This document shows positions 24,817-33,494 of a stretch of DNA of 64,000 nt, one piece after another (positions within the stretch are counted from its first letter, which is position 1; each line of letters begins with the position of its first letter). Location: the NCBI GenBank assembly GCA_035530875.1, contig DATKUB010000006.1, forward strand, positions 16,460 through 80,459. The letters run 5' to 3'. This DNA comes from JANXYY01 sp035530875. GTDB taxonomy: Bacteria > Actinomycetota > Actinomycetes > Nanopelagicales > Nanopelagicaceae. The position numbers and the translations under genes are program-made. The notes under the pieces were generated by a model. It was not told the DNA's origin. It worked only from the letters and a program-made list of their open reading frames with translations, and did not search any database.

Positions 24817-25812
24817 ATGGAAGAGGCGACCTCCCTAATTAAGGTTCCGGCAAGCGTGCCGCCGGTGGCTCTGCTCGGTGCTGGGGATTCCTTGATCAAG
24901 CAGATCGAAAAGGTATTTCAGGGCGTCGTGTTTCATGTGCGCGGAAACGAAATTGCGCTCCGCGGCGATGTTGAAGAGGTGTCTCTTGTCGAAAGGCTCA
25001 TCTCGGAGTTGGTTCTCATAATTCGTAGTGGGCAGGTGCTCTCTCCTGAGGCAATTGATCGAAGTATTTCAATGTTGCGTAACGAACCGACGCATCGTCC
25101 AGCTGAGGTGCTCTCGCTCAATATTCTTTCCAGTCGCGGACGCACCATTCGTCCCAAGACTTTGAATCAGAAACATTATGTGGATGCCATCGATAAACAC
25201 ACCATTGTCTTTGGCATCGGACCCGCTGGAACTGGCAAGACATATTTGGCGGTTGCCAAAGCGGTACAAGCTCTTCAGGCAAAGCAGGTCAATCGCATCA
25301 TCTTGACTCGCCCGGCGGTGGAAGCCGGAGAACACTTGGGGTTCCTTCCGGGAACTCTCTACGAGAAAATCGATCCCTACCTGCGCCCGCTCTACGATGC
25401 CCTTCACGACATGCTCGATCCTGATTCGATTCCCAAGTTGATGCAATCGGGGACCATTGAAGTGGCACCACTGGCTTTCATGCGCGGACGCACCCTCAAT
25501 GATGCATTCATAATTCTTGATGAAGCCCAGAACACGACGCCAGAACAGATGAAAATGTTTTTAACTAGGCTCGGGTTCGGCTCCAAAATCGTGATTACCG
25601 GCGATATAACGCAAATTGACTTGCCCGGCCATGCCCAATCGGGGCTCCGAGTCGTCCGAGACATTCTTGAGGGAGTCGAAGATGTGGCATTCCCAACGCT
25701 TACCTCTTCTGATGTTGTCAGGCCACGTCTAGTCGCCGATATCGTCGAGGCATACGGACGTTGGGATTCGGCGACCGCGAATTTAGTTCGACCAAGCCGA
25801 GGAAAACCTTGA
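24817..25812 (+). CDS. phoH: PhoH-like ATPase
   Basis: P-loop ATPase of the PhoH family, probably RNA-linked. 331 residues with an N-terminal KH-like region, Walker A GIGPAGTGKTYLAVAKAV, AHLA-like EHLGFLPGTLYEKIDPYLRP and Walker B IILDEAQNTTPEQMKMFLTR then GDITQIDLP. ATG 24817 has AAGGTGG 4 bases upstream, so it is chosen over the GTG at 24808. Its stop overlaps the TTG start of ybeY, and the YbeY pairing points to rRNA/RNA metabolism. Confidence 0.94.
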   Translation: MEEATSLIKVPASVPPVALLGAGDSLIKQIEKVFQGVVFHVRGNEIALRGDVEEVSLVERLISELVLIIRSGQVLSPEAIDRSISMLRNEPTHRPAEVLSLNILSSRGRTIRPKTLNQKHYVDAIDKHTIVFGIGPAGTGKTYLAVAKAVQALQAKQVNRIILTRPAVEAGEHLGFLPGTLYEKIDPYLRPLYDALHDMLDPDSIPKLMQSGTIEVAPLAFMRGRTLNDAFIILDEAQNTTPEQMKMFLTRLGFGSKIVITGDITQIDLPGHAQSGLRVVRDILEGVEDVAFPTLTSSDVVRPRLVADIVEAYGRWDSATANLVRPSRGKP

Positions 25813-26276
25813 ACTCAGCCAATATAGAAATTTCGAATGAGTCCGGGGTGGAAATCGACGAACCGGCGTTGGTATCGCTTGGAAGTTATGTTATTGAGAA
25901 GATGAAGGTTCACCCGGCGGCAGAGTTATCCATCCTTGTCACCGATGAAGAGCGCATGAGTGCGCTCCATCTTGAGTGGATGGGATTACCTGGTCCGACT
26001 GATGTTCTCTCATTTCCGATGGACGAAACACGCCCGAATAGCTGGTCTGGAGAAATCGATCTTGAGCCGCCAGTGCTTGGGGACCTGGTTCTCTGCCCTA
26101 CCATCGCTGCGGCTCAAGCGGCTGTAGCCGGACACTCTGCCGAGACTGAAATTCAATTGCTGGGGGTACACGGGATTTTGCATCTGCTTGGCTATGACCA
26201 TGCCGAGCCGGACCAAGAACGCGAAATGTTCGCCCTTCAGGCGGATCTTTTGAACAAGTGGCGGGCAGACCGATGA
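25809..26276 (+). CDS. ybeY: endoribonuclease YbeY (rRNA maturation factor)
   Basis: Zinc metalloendoribonuclease for 16S rRNA 3'-end processing and ribosome quality control. About 155 residues. The zinc site is HGILHLLGYDHAEPDQEREMF, preceded by TDVLSFPMDE and GDLVLCPTIA. The TTG at 25809 overlaps the phoH stop (TTGA) and has GAGG about 8 bases upstream; a longer frame from 25761 would lie inside phoH. The stop in turn overlaps the next ATG, making a three-gene coupled chain. Confidence 0.92.
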   Translation: MNSANIEISNESGVEIDEPALVSLGSYVIEKMKVHPAAELSILVTDEERMSALHLEWMGLPGPTDVLSFPMDETRPNSWSGEIDLEPPVLGDLVLCPTIAAAQAAVAGHSAETEIQLLGVHGILHLLGYDHAEPDQEREMFALQADLLNKWRADR

Positions 26277-27556
26277 GTCTGGCCACACTTTTCACAGCCA
26301 TTTTTCTCGTTGTCGTGGCTGGTGTTCTGGCGGCTACTGAGAGCGCGCTAAATTCCATCTCGAGGCTGCGCGTAGACGAAATGATCGACGATGGTCGTCG
26401 TGGTGCGCCGCGGGTTCGGCGTGTATTGGCCGACCTGCCGCGCTATTTAAACGTCGTGCTATTTGTTCGAAAGGGTTGTGAATTAACCGCGACGGTCTTA
26501 GTTGCAGTGCTCCTTCTCGATCGCAATAGTCGACAAGTGGTTGCGCTGGCACAGACCGTGGCGATCATGTTGGTGGTCTCATATGTCGTGATTGGCGTGG
26601 GGCCGCGCACCCTTGGGAAACAGCACCCCGAGTCCTGGGCTCGATTGGGTGCGTTTCTGTCGGTAATCCTGGCCACCATTCTTGGTCCGTTAACCAGAGT
26701 ATTAATTTCCTTAGGTAACGCATTGACGCCAGGCAAGGGATTTCCATCGGGGCCATTCTCCTCTGAAGAGGAATTGCGCGACCTGGTGGACCAAGCTAGA
26801 GAACGTGGCCTGGTGGAACAGAACCAGCATGAAATGATCCACTCGGTTTTTGAGCTTGGAGATACGATCGCACGCGAACTTATGGTTCCGCGAACGGAAA
26901 TGGTCTGGATTGAAAGAGGGAAGTCACTTCGCCAAACGCTCTCGTTAGCACTTAGGTCTGGCTTTTCTCGAGTACCGGTAACAGGGGAGAATCTCGACGA
27001 CATCATCGGCATCGCATACATTAAAGACGTTGCTAAACGAATTCACGATCACCACGAAGCGGAATCCACTGAGAAGGTCGAGCAATGGATGCGGCCGGCA
27101 ACCTTTATCCCTGAAAGCAAGGCGGCAGATGAACTGCTCCGAGAAATGCAGGCAAAACAGATTCATCTTGCGATTGTTGTGGACGAGTATGGTGGTACTG
27201 CCGGCCTGATCACGATTGAGGACATACTCGAAGAGATCGTCGGAGAAATTGCAGATGAATTCGATGATGAAGAGGCTCCTTTTGAGTGGCTGTCTGAAAA
27301 TAGAGCGAGGGCTCTGGCCAGGCTGAACATTGAAGACCTCGCGGCCGACCTAAATATCGAATTCGATGAAGCCGACCTGGATGACGTCGATACGGTCGGC
27401 GGATTGTTAGCGAAACACTTGGGTCGGGTTCCGATTCCAGGAAGCGAAATGGAGATGCAGGGTTTCAGATTCACGGCCGAGCGCCCGATGGGTCGTCGGC
27501 GGAGAATCGGGTCAGTCATGATCGAACGAATCGAAGTTGGTCAGAATGACGATTAA
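26273..27556 (+). CDS. CNNM/CorC-type membrane transporter-like protein (DUF21-CBS-CorC)
   Basis: 427 residues. N-terminal DUF21 membrane domain with three to four hydrophobic segments (ATLFTAIFLVVVAGVLAATESA), a tandem CBS pair (VPRTEMVWIERGKSLRQTL; AIVVDEYGGTAGLITIEDILEEIVGEI) and a C-terminal CorC_HlyC domain (DTVGGLLAKHLGRVP). The family includes magnesium/cobalt efflux proteins and 'hemolysin' annotations; the ion is not known here. Start ATG 26273 overlaps the ybeY stop (ATGA). Confidence 0.9.
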   Translation: MSLATLFTAIFLVVVAGVLAATESALNSISRLRVDEMIDDGRRGAPRVRRVLADLPRYLNVVLFVRKGCELTATVLVAVLLLDRNSRQVVALAQTVAIMLVVSYVVIGVGPRTLGKQHPESWARLGAFLSVILATILGPLTRVLISLGNALTPGKGFPSGPFSSEEELRDLVDQARERGLVEQNQHEMIHSVFELGDTIARELMVPRTEMVWIERGKSLRQTLSLALRSGFSRVPVTGENLDDIIGIAYIKDVAKRIHDHHEAESTEKVEQWMRPATFIPESKAADELLREMQAKQIHLAIVVDEYGGTAGLITIEDILEEIVGEIADEFDDEEAPFEWLSENRARALARLNIEDLAADLNIEFDEADLDDVDTVGGLLAKHLGRVPIPGSEMEMQGFRFTAERPMGRRRRIGSVMIERIEVGQNDD

Positions 27557-27884
27557 CTTCAGCGAATTCGGCGAAGAGGACCAGAAACTTTTCGCTCTCG
27601 CCAGGGCAGCGAAGGTGCGCAACAACGTCGCGCAGAGCGCCGCAGTTCGTGATCTTTCGGGACGAACCTATTCGGCAACCATGGTGGCCCTTGAAGCGCT
27701 CAACCTAGATGCTTTGCAATCGGTGATTGCAGCTGCAATTTCTAGCGGTGCGATTGGACTTGAGGCGGGTGTTGTGATCGGTCAGCCGCCGAACTCCATG
27801 GCATGCGTAGCATTCTTCGAATTTGCCGGTTCGATTTCCCTCTGGCACGAAGATGAGATTGGGCGAATTAGTATTGTTAATTGA
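27546..27884 (+). CDS. cytidine-deaminase-like protein without catalytic zinc ligands
   Basis: 112 residues of the small deaminase-like protein usually encoded between the CorC protein and era in actinobacteria. The fold pattern is recognisable (LFALARAAKVRNNVAQSAAVRDLSGRTY; LDALQSVIAAAISSGA). Where active enzymes have C/H-A-E and P-C-x-x-C, this has VALEALNLDAL and no cysteine pair, so it should not deaminate. Function unknown. ATG 27546 overlaps the previous gene by 11 nt, and its end overlaps the next gene. Confidence 0.75.
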   Translation: MTINFSEFGEEDQKLFALARAAKVRNNVAQSAAVRDLSGRTYSATMVALEALNLDALQSVIAAAISSGAIGLEAGVVIGQPPNSMACVAFFEFAGSISLWHEDEIGRISIVN

Positions 27885-28491
27885 GACTTGGGCCGACGTC
27901 ATATGTCCCTGGTGCTATATCGGAAAACGCAATCTTCAGGCGGCACTTTTGGTCTTTGAGACAAATGATTCAATCACCGTATCCCACCGGGCGTTTCGTT
28001 TGGATCCGATGGCCACTGGGTCAAGATCGGCGCTTGAAATGTTAGGGGAGAGGTTTGGTTTGACCCAGGCGCGAACCATGATGGAACAGGTAAGTGCTGT
28101 GGCGGCGGGCGTTGGTCTCGCCTTTAGATTGGAAGACACTTTGACCGGCAGCACCTTGGATGCGCACCGAATCCTGCTCTGGGCACAAGCTCAAGGCGAG
28201 GCGCAGCAACTTCTGGAGGTCTTTCAGCACGCCTATTTCGAGCAGGCGCAATCGCTGTTTGATCATGAGAATCTGATTGACTTGGCATTTGTTGCAGGTT
28301 TTTCTCGCGACGAAGTCAGATCACTTCTTGAGGGTGAGGCATTCGTGAGCGAAGTGGAATCGGATCAGGCGATGGCCGCGAGTTTGGGAGCCACGGGCGT
28401 TCCCTTCTTTGTAATTGATGGCAAATACGGAATCTCTGGTGCACAGCCACCTGAAATGATTCTGAAAACCTTAGCGCAGGCGAACTCTTGA
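27874..28491 (+). CDS. DsbA-family (FrnE-like) thioredoxin-fold protein
   Basis: About 205 residues with the redox-type motif C-P-W-C in ETWADVICPWCYIGKRNL, a helical insertion (RFGLTQARTMMEQVSAVAAGVGL) and the cis-proline region GATGVPFFVIDGKYGISGAQ. There is no signal peptide, so it is cytoplasmic, like FrnE/2-hydroxychromene-2-carboxylate isomerase-like proteins. I take the TTG at 27874, which places the active site at the usual distance from the start; an ATG at 27853 would add seven residues inside the previous gene. Confidence 0.85.
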   Translation: MLIETWADVICPWCYIGKRNLQAALLVFETNDSITVSHRAFRLDPMATGSRSALEMLGERFGLTQARTMMEQVSAVAAGVGLAFRLEDTLTGSTLDAHRILLWAQAQGEAQQLLEVFQHAYFEQAQSLFDHENLIDLAFVAGFSRDEVRSLLEGEAFVSEVESDQAMAASLGATGVPFFVIDGKYGISGAQPPEMILKTLAQANS

Positions 28492-29393
28492 GCGCCGCTC
28501 GCTCTGGCTTTGTCTGTTTAGTCGGCAGGCCAAATTCTGGGAAATCGACGCTGACAAACGCTCTGGTTGGTGAGAAGGTGGCAATCACATCTACAAAGCC
28601 GCAAACCACACGCCATACAATTCGGGCGATCATCGACCGAGGCGAATCGCAGTTGGTTCTTGTCGACACTCCGGGAATCCACCGTCCACGCACACTGCTT
28701 GGACAACGCCTGAATGAATCGGTTCGCGACGCATACTCCTCAGTCGATGTAATCGCGATGTGTTTGCCGGCGGACGAAAAATGCGGAGCAGGAGACGCAT
28801 TCATCGCCCAGCAAATTGCAGACTCTGGCGCCGTGAAGCGGGTTGCGATAATCACAAAGAGCGATCTGGGCGTAAAGGCAGTGATGCCGCAACGGCTGAT
28901 GGAAGTTATGAAATTGGCTACTGATCATGGCTTTGTGTGGGACGAAATAATTCCGGTGAGTGCAAAATCCGGCGACCAGACAGAGTTGCTTGTTTCGCTG
29001 CTGGTGAAGTTGGTACCTGAAGGTGGCGCCCTTTACCCAGCTGGGCAGATCACTGACGAACCCGAGGATGTCATGATCGCAGAGTTGATTCGAGAGGCAG
29101 CCCTTGAGGGCGTTCGCGACGAACTGCCCCACTCAATTGCAGTTGTTGTGGAAGAAGTAACCAAGAAACCCGACTCGAAGTTGATCAATATTCAAGCTTT
29201 TCTCTATGTCGAGCGACCAAGCCAGAAGTCGATCGTTATCGGGACTGCTGGTGCGCGACTCAAGGAAGTTGGCACCAACGCCCGCAAGGAGATCGAAAGA
29301 TATTTAGGCGCTCCGATTTATTTAGATTTGCGGGTGAAAGTAGCCAAGGAATGGCAGCGCGATCCGAAAGCTCTAGATCGCCTTGGTTTCTAA
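28488..29393 (+). CDS. era: GTPase Era
   Basis: Ribosome assembly GTPase that binds 16S rRNA. 301 residues: G1 GRPNSGKST, the TSTKPQTTRHTIR effector loop, G3 DTPGIHRPRTLLG, G4 TKSD, then a C-terminal KH domain (IVIGTAGARLKEVGTNARKEIERYL). TTG start overlaps the previous stop (TTGA). It closes the phoH-ybeY-CorC-cdd-DsbA-era run; recO, which often follows era, is absent, and an orphan gene lies next on the other strand. Confidence 0.95.
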   Translation: MSAARSGFVCLVGRPNSGKSTLTNALVGEKVAITSTKPQTTRHTIRAIIDRGESQLVLVDTPGIHRPRTLLGQRLNESVRDAYSSVDVIAMCLPADEKCGAGDAFIAQQIADSGAVKRVAIITKSDLGVKAVMPQRLMEVMKLATDHGFVWDEIIPVSAKSGDQTELLVSLLVKLVPEGGALYPAGQITDEPEDVMIAELIREAALEGVRDELPHSIAVVVEEVTKKPDSKLINIQAFLYVERPSQKSIVIGTAGARLKEVGTNARKEIERYLGAPIYLDLRVKVAKEWQRDPKALDRLGF

Positions 29394-29396
29394 GGT

Positions 29397-30359
29397 TCAG
29401 GACAGCGAAACTCCGGGTAGCCTAACGATCGTCGTCGCTCCCACGCTCTTTGTGCAGAGTTTGTTGTTACTTCGGTGAGTGTCGAGGCGTGCTCGCCCGA
29501 CGCTTCGAATCCAACGTCCGGTTGGTACGGCGTGCGCGTAGGGCAACCTCAGATATTGGGCCAAGCACCAGAGCGCATTATCGTCAGCGATATCGTTGCT
29601 AATTTCATCACTCACTTCGAGTCTGGTTACAAATCTGACGATGAAATCCTCAAGCGTTAACCCGGTTTCAAAGCCATATTCGGAACCGCGCATTATTTCG
29701 AGATATTCATTCGGCGACAGACCTACTTCCAGTTGCCTTCGATCGCCGATTACTTTGCCTTCGTTCGGTTTAGGCAGAAAGGGTTGATTTTCGACAAGTC
29801 CAACAGACCAGCCTGGAATCGCACATATTGACCTATTACCGATCACTTCGACTTTCGACCGTCCACCATGTTCATTCGAGTATCTTCGTGGGAAATAAAC
29901 CAAGGACTCGGTATCAAGGGCTTCCTTTAGGGTTTCCCACACCCAGACTTGCTTCTCGGTGTTGACTCGAACCGGAATTTTCGGATCCGTCGAGGTTTGG
30001 CGAGTTTGAAAGGCTCGTCCGTCGAATGAGTGCTTAATGATGGCTGCACGCATCCGCTCAATCAAAAGATGGGTAGACATGGCAATTGGACTGAGCTCTA
30101 ATCGACGAAATCCTTGTGCTCGCTTCCGGGCGACCAAACCCGCGTTCGCTTGAACTAGGTTCGTCACTTGCGCCTGGGTTGGAATCGGGTATTCATTTCC
30201 GTCAATTCCGATTACGCCCAAGGCGTTAGATTTTGGGAGTTTTTCGACAATATCGCTAGAAGTTAGCGCACTTGCGCAGCGCTCATAGTCTTTCTCGATG
30301 TAAACCGACTCCTGCAGATTCAATTTCTGCAGATCTGTCAATCTCGCCACATTGCTCAT
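29397..30359 (-). CDS. orphan protein of unknown function
   Basis: About 320 residues from the ATG at 30359. No signal peptide, membrane segment or motif that I recognise. The N-terminal half has long helical stretches (LTDLQKLNLQESVYIEKDYERC; NLVQANAGLVARKRAQGFRRLEL) and the middle has a W-rich beta-like part (KQVWVWETLKEALDTESLVYF). It is inserted, on the opposite strand, between two core genes and looks slightly more AT-rich than they are. Absence from the usual era-glnE order suggests recent acquisition. The upstream end faces glnE with about 58 bp between starts. Confidence 0.6.
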   Translation of the reverse strand: MSNVARLTDLQKLNLQESVYIEKDYERCASALTSSDIVEKLPKSNALGVIGIDGNEYPIPTQAQVTNLVQANAGLVARKRAQGFRRLELSPIAMSTHLLIERMRAAIIKHSFDGRAFQTRQTSTDPKIPVRVNTEKQVWVWETLKEALDTESLVYFPRRYSNEHGGRSKVEVIGNRSICAIPGWSVGLVENQPFLPKPNEGKVIGDRRQLEVGLSPNEYLEIMRGSEYGFETGLTLEDFIVRFVTRLEVSDEISNDIADDNALWCLAQYLRLPYAHAVPTGRWIRSVGRARLDTHRSNNKLCTKSVGATTIVRLPGVSLS

Positions 30360-30417
30360 GCTCCTCTTGCGACCCGTGATATACAACGCAGCGGATGTTC
30401 CCGATAATCTTCTCAGT

Positions 30418-33363
30418 GTGACCAAACAGCCCAAAGGCAGGCTTGAAAGCTATCAAGCCACGCTGGCCAGATTGGGCTTTGCCGATCCTGAACGCGCGAC
30501 CGACTTGATTCTGGAATTGGAGAATCAAATACCTGATTTGGTGGCGACCTTGGCGCATGTCGCAGATCCCGATCAAGCCCTGATTTATCTTGCTCGAATG
30601 GCCGAGGCAGACGCCACCGTTCCATTTCGACTTGGCGCTGATGCCCGTCTAGCCGATCGAACATTTGCGATCCTCGGCGCGAGTAGTGCTTTGGGCGACC
30701 ACTTGGTTAGAAGGCCTCGGGATCTTGATCTTCTGGTTGGCGAATTAATGCCAACTCAGAAGCCGCTGGTAGAGATAATTGGCCAGCAAAATGGAACTTC
30801 AGATCACGCGGTTCGCCTCAGCGAATTGCGTCTGAATTATCGACGTCGACTATTGCAAATCGCAGCCAACGATTTAACTGGCGAATGGGGAATGGAAGCA
30901 ACGTCGCAAGCAATTTCCGACTTGGCAACGGACGCGCTCGACGCCGGACTGATGATTGCTCGCCACGAGGTTCCTCGCGCCGACGAAGTTAGGTTGGCTG
31001 TTATTGCCATGGGCAAGTGTGGCGCACGCGAATTGAATTACATTTCGGATATTGACGTTATTTTTGCGGCTGAGGCAGTGAATGAATCGCTGTCAACCGA
31101 GGAGATGCTGAAAATCGCTTCGGCTCTTGCCACTGGCATGATGCACGCTTGTAGCGATCCAACCTCCGAAGGTTCGCTCTGGGAAGTAGACGCAGGTCTT
31201 CGACCAGAAGGTAAGAACGGACCACTAGTTAGGACTTTGGAAAGTCACTTTGCTTATTATGAAAAGTGGGCAAAAGCTTGGGAATTTCAAGCGCTTTTAA
31301 AGGCACGGCCAGCGGCTGGAGATTTAGATATTGGGCAGCGTTTTGTTGAAGGTCTAAGTTCAAAAATATGGGGTGTTGGAGATCGACCAGGCTTCGTAGA
31401 AGAAGTGCAGGCGATGCGGCGTAAGGTCGAGGATCACATTCCGGCTAAAGAGGCGGCCCGCAATCTAAAACTCGGTGTCGGAGGCTTACGTGATATTGAG
31501 TTTGCGGTACAACTACTGCAGTTAGTTCACGGCAAATCTGATGAATCGCTACGAGTCCAAAGCACTCTCTCCGCACTTAGAGCTTTGGCAGCCGGAGGCT
31601 ATATCGGACGCGAAGATGGTTCGACGCTTGGCGAAACTTATAGTTGGCTTCGCACTTTGGAGCACCGAATTCAGATACAGAAAATGCGGCGAACCCATTT
31701 GGTGCCTGAGTCTGAGCAAGAGTTACGCCGCATCGGTAGGTCGATGCAGTACACGACCGAACCAGCCGTAGAGCTAACCGACCAATGGCGCGACCGGGCA
31801 TCCTTGGTCAGACGAATCCATGAAAAACTCTTTTATCGGCCGCTCCTGCTGGCGGTTGCCAGGCTCGCCCCAGAGGAGCAACGGCTTACGCCAGAGGCGG
31901 CCGGGCGTCGACTCGCCGCTCTTGGATACATAGATCCAATTGGGGCGCTCAAGCACCTTCAAGAACTAACATCTGGCCTTTCGCGAAGGGCGGCAATTCA
32001 GCGCCAACTGCTCCCGGCCATGCTTGGCTGGTTTGCCCAAGGTCCAGATCCAGATGCTGGGCTTCTTGGATTCCGTCAATTATCTGATGCGCTTGGCGAC
32101 ACCCCTTGGTACCTGCGAACTCTCCGTGATGGAGGTAGTGCGGCCCAGCGGTTGGCGTTGGTGCTTTCATCTTCTCGGTTTGCCTCAGAAATGCTGCTAC
32201 GAGCGCCGGAGGCAGCCGCACTATTGGAAGAGGACGCTGACTTGGCGCCGCGCGGGGTCTACGCGCTCACCCAGGAGGCGCTGACTGTCGCTCGGCGCCA
32301 GACCGATCCGACGCGAGCCATCGAGGCGGTTCGAGCTGTGCGCCGCCGTGAGTTATTTAGAACGTCCGTTGGCGATCTGATTGGAACACTCAGCGTGGCC
32401 GATGTCGGCAGAGCGCTCACCGATGTCACTGCGGCAACTTTAGAAGCGGCCCTTGATGCCGCGATTCGCGACTATGAATCGCAGTCCAACACGAAAATGC
32501 CAACCCACATTTCCATCATTGCGATGGGGCGCCTTGGTGGCGGCGAAATGAGTTATCCCAGCGATGCGGATGTTCTCTTCGTACACGAGCCGCTGCCGGG
32601 TTCACTTGAACAAGATGCAACGGTTGCCGCGCATGCGGTCGCCGGCCAAGTTCGACGACTCTGTTCGCTGCCGAGCCCGGAACCACCTTTGATTGTCGAC
32701 GCCGATCTCCGCCCCGAAGGAAAGCAGGGTCCGCTGGTGCGAACCCTGGCATCCTTTTCTGCCTACTATGCGCAATGGGGCGAACTCTGGGAACGACAGG
32801 CTCTGCTGAGAGCAGTACCGATAGCTGGAGACCGAGATTTAGGTGAACGATTTATCGCCTTGATCGATTTTTATAGGTACTCGATGCAAGGGCTAGACAA
32901 CACTCAAGTCCGCGAGATCAGGCGCATCAAAGCCCGCGTTGAATCGGAGCGATTACCTCGCGGGGCAGATAAGAGCCGGCATCTCAAACTTGGTCCAGGA
33001 GGGTTGTCGGATGCCGAGTGGGTTGCTCAATTGATTCAATTGCGTTACGGCGGCAACGAAACGAAGTTGCGGACCACCTCCACCCTCGAGGCGCTGCAGC
33101 GGGCGACGGCACTTCAACTGATTCCGCTGGCGGATGCGGCAACTCTCAGCGATTCTTGGCGATTGGCGACGCGTATCCGCAATGCCATCATGCTGGTGAA
33201 AGGGCGCCCGTCGGATGAGATACCGCGCGATCCAAGGGATCTGACTGCCGTGGCACAGGTGGTTGGCTTTGATTCTGGCGGAGCAATGCTTGATGAATGG
33301 CAGCGTCAGAGCCGCCGCGCCCGCGCCGCCTTTGAGCGAACCTTTTTTGACGACTCAGACTGA
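30418..33363 (+). CDS. glnE: bifunctional glutamine synthetase adenylyltransferase/deadenylase
   Basis: Controls glutamine synthetase activity by adding and removing AMP. About 981 residues in two homologous halves. The N-terminal half has a nucleotidyltransferase core (AIMGKCGARELNYISDIDVIF-like, read as ELNYISDIDVIF) and RPEGKNGPLVRTLESHFAYYEKWAKAWE. The second half has MGRLGGGEMSYPSDADVLFV and RPEGKQGPLVRTLASFSAYYAQWGELWE. Each is followed by a helical GlnD-type domain. The GTG at 30418 gives a conserved-looking start; the frame opens further up, but that part would overlap the divergent orphan gene. Confidence 0.93.
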   Translation: MTKQPKGRLESYQATLARLGFADPERATDLILELENQIPDLVATLAHVADPDQALIYLARMAEADATVPFRLGADARLADRTFAILGASSALGDHLVRRPRDLDLLVGELMPTQKPLVEIIGQQNGTSDHAVRLSELRLNYRRRLLQIAANDLTGEWGMEATSQAISDLATDALDAGLMIARHEVPRADEVRLAVIAMGKCGARELNYISDIDVIFAAEAVNESLSTEEMLKIASALATGMMHACSDPTSEGSLWEVDAGLRPEGKNGPLVRTLESHFAYYEKWAKAWEFQALLKARPAAGDLDIGQRFVEGLSSKIWGVGDRPGFVEEVQAMRRKVEDHIPAKEAARNLKLGVGGLRDIEFAVQLLQLVHGKSDESLRVQSTLSALRALAAGGYIGREDGSTLGETYSWLRTLEHRIQIQKMRRTHLVPESEQELRRIGRSMQYTTEPAVELTDQWRDRASLVRRIHEKLFYRPLLLAVARLAPEEQRLTPEAAGRRLAALGYIDPIGALKHLQELTSGLSRRAAIQRQLLPAMLGWFAQGPDPDAGLLGFRQLSDALGDTPWYLRTLRDGGSAAQRLALVLSSSRFASEMLLRAPEAAALLEEDADLAPRGVYALTQEALTVARRQTDPTRAIEAVRAVRRRELFRTSVGDLIGTLSVADVGRALTDVTAATLEAALDAAIRDYESQSNTKMPTHISIIAMGRLGGGEMSYPSDADVLFVHEPLPGSLEQDATVAAHAVAGQVRRLCSLPSPEPPLIVDADLRPEGKQGPLVRTLASFSAYYAQWGELWERQALLRAVPIAGDRDLGERFIALIDFYRYSMQGLDNTQVREIRRIKARVESERLPRGADKSRHLKLGPGGLSDAEWVAQLIQLRYGGNETKLRTTSTLEALQRATALQLIPLADAATLSDSWRLATRIRNAIMLVKGRPSDEIPRDPRDLTAVAQVVGFDSGGAMLDEWQRQSRRARAAFERTFFDDSD

Positions 33364-33415
33364 GGATCTCTGGTTGGCAGCAATGTCGTCGATCTACTTG
33401 GGGAACGATGTTAAG

Positions 33416-33477
33416 TATCAAGACTAGGGGCGGAATCCACCGGCAACTGTCGGTGGATTCCGCCCCTAGTCTTGATA
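33416..33477. terminator. 27-bp perfect inverted repeat between convergent genes
   Basis: Arms 33416-33442 and 33451-33477 are perfectly complementary over 27 bp, with an 8-base loop GCAACTGT. It lies between the end of glnE (33363) and the end of the convergent phosphoesterase gene (33495). Neither side has a proper U-tract, so it is unusual for an intrinsic terminator. It may be a bidirectional terminator or mRNA end-stabiliser, or a small mobile palindrome. Confidence 0.7.
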
Positions 33478-33494
33478 TCGCGGGTGTTTAGCGA

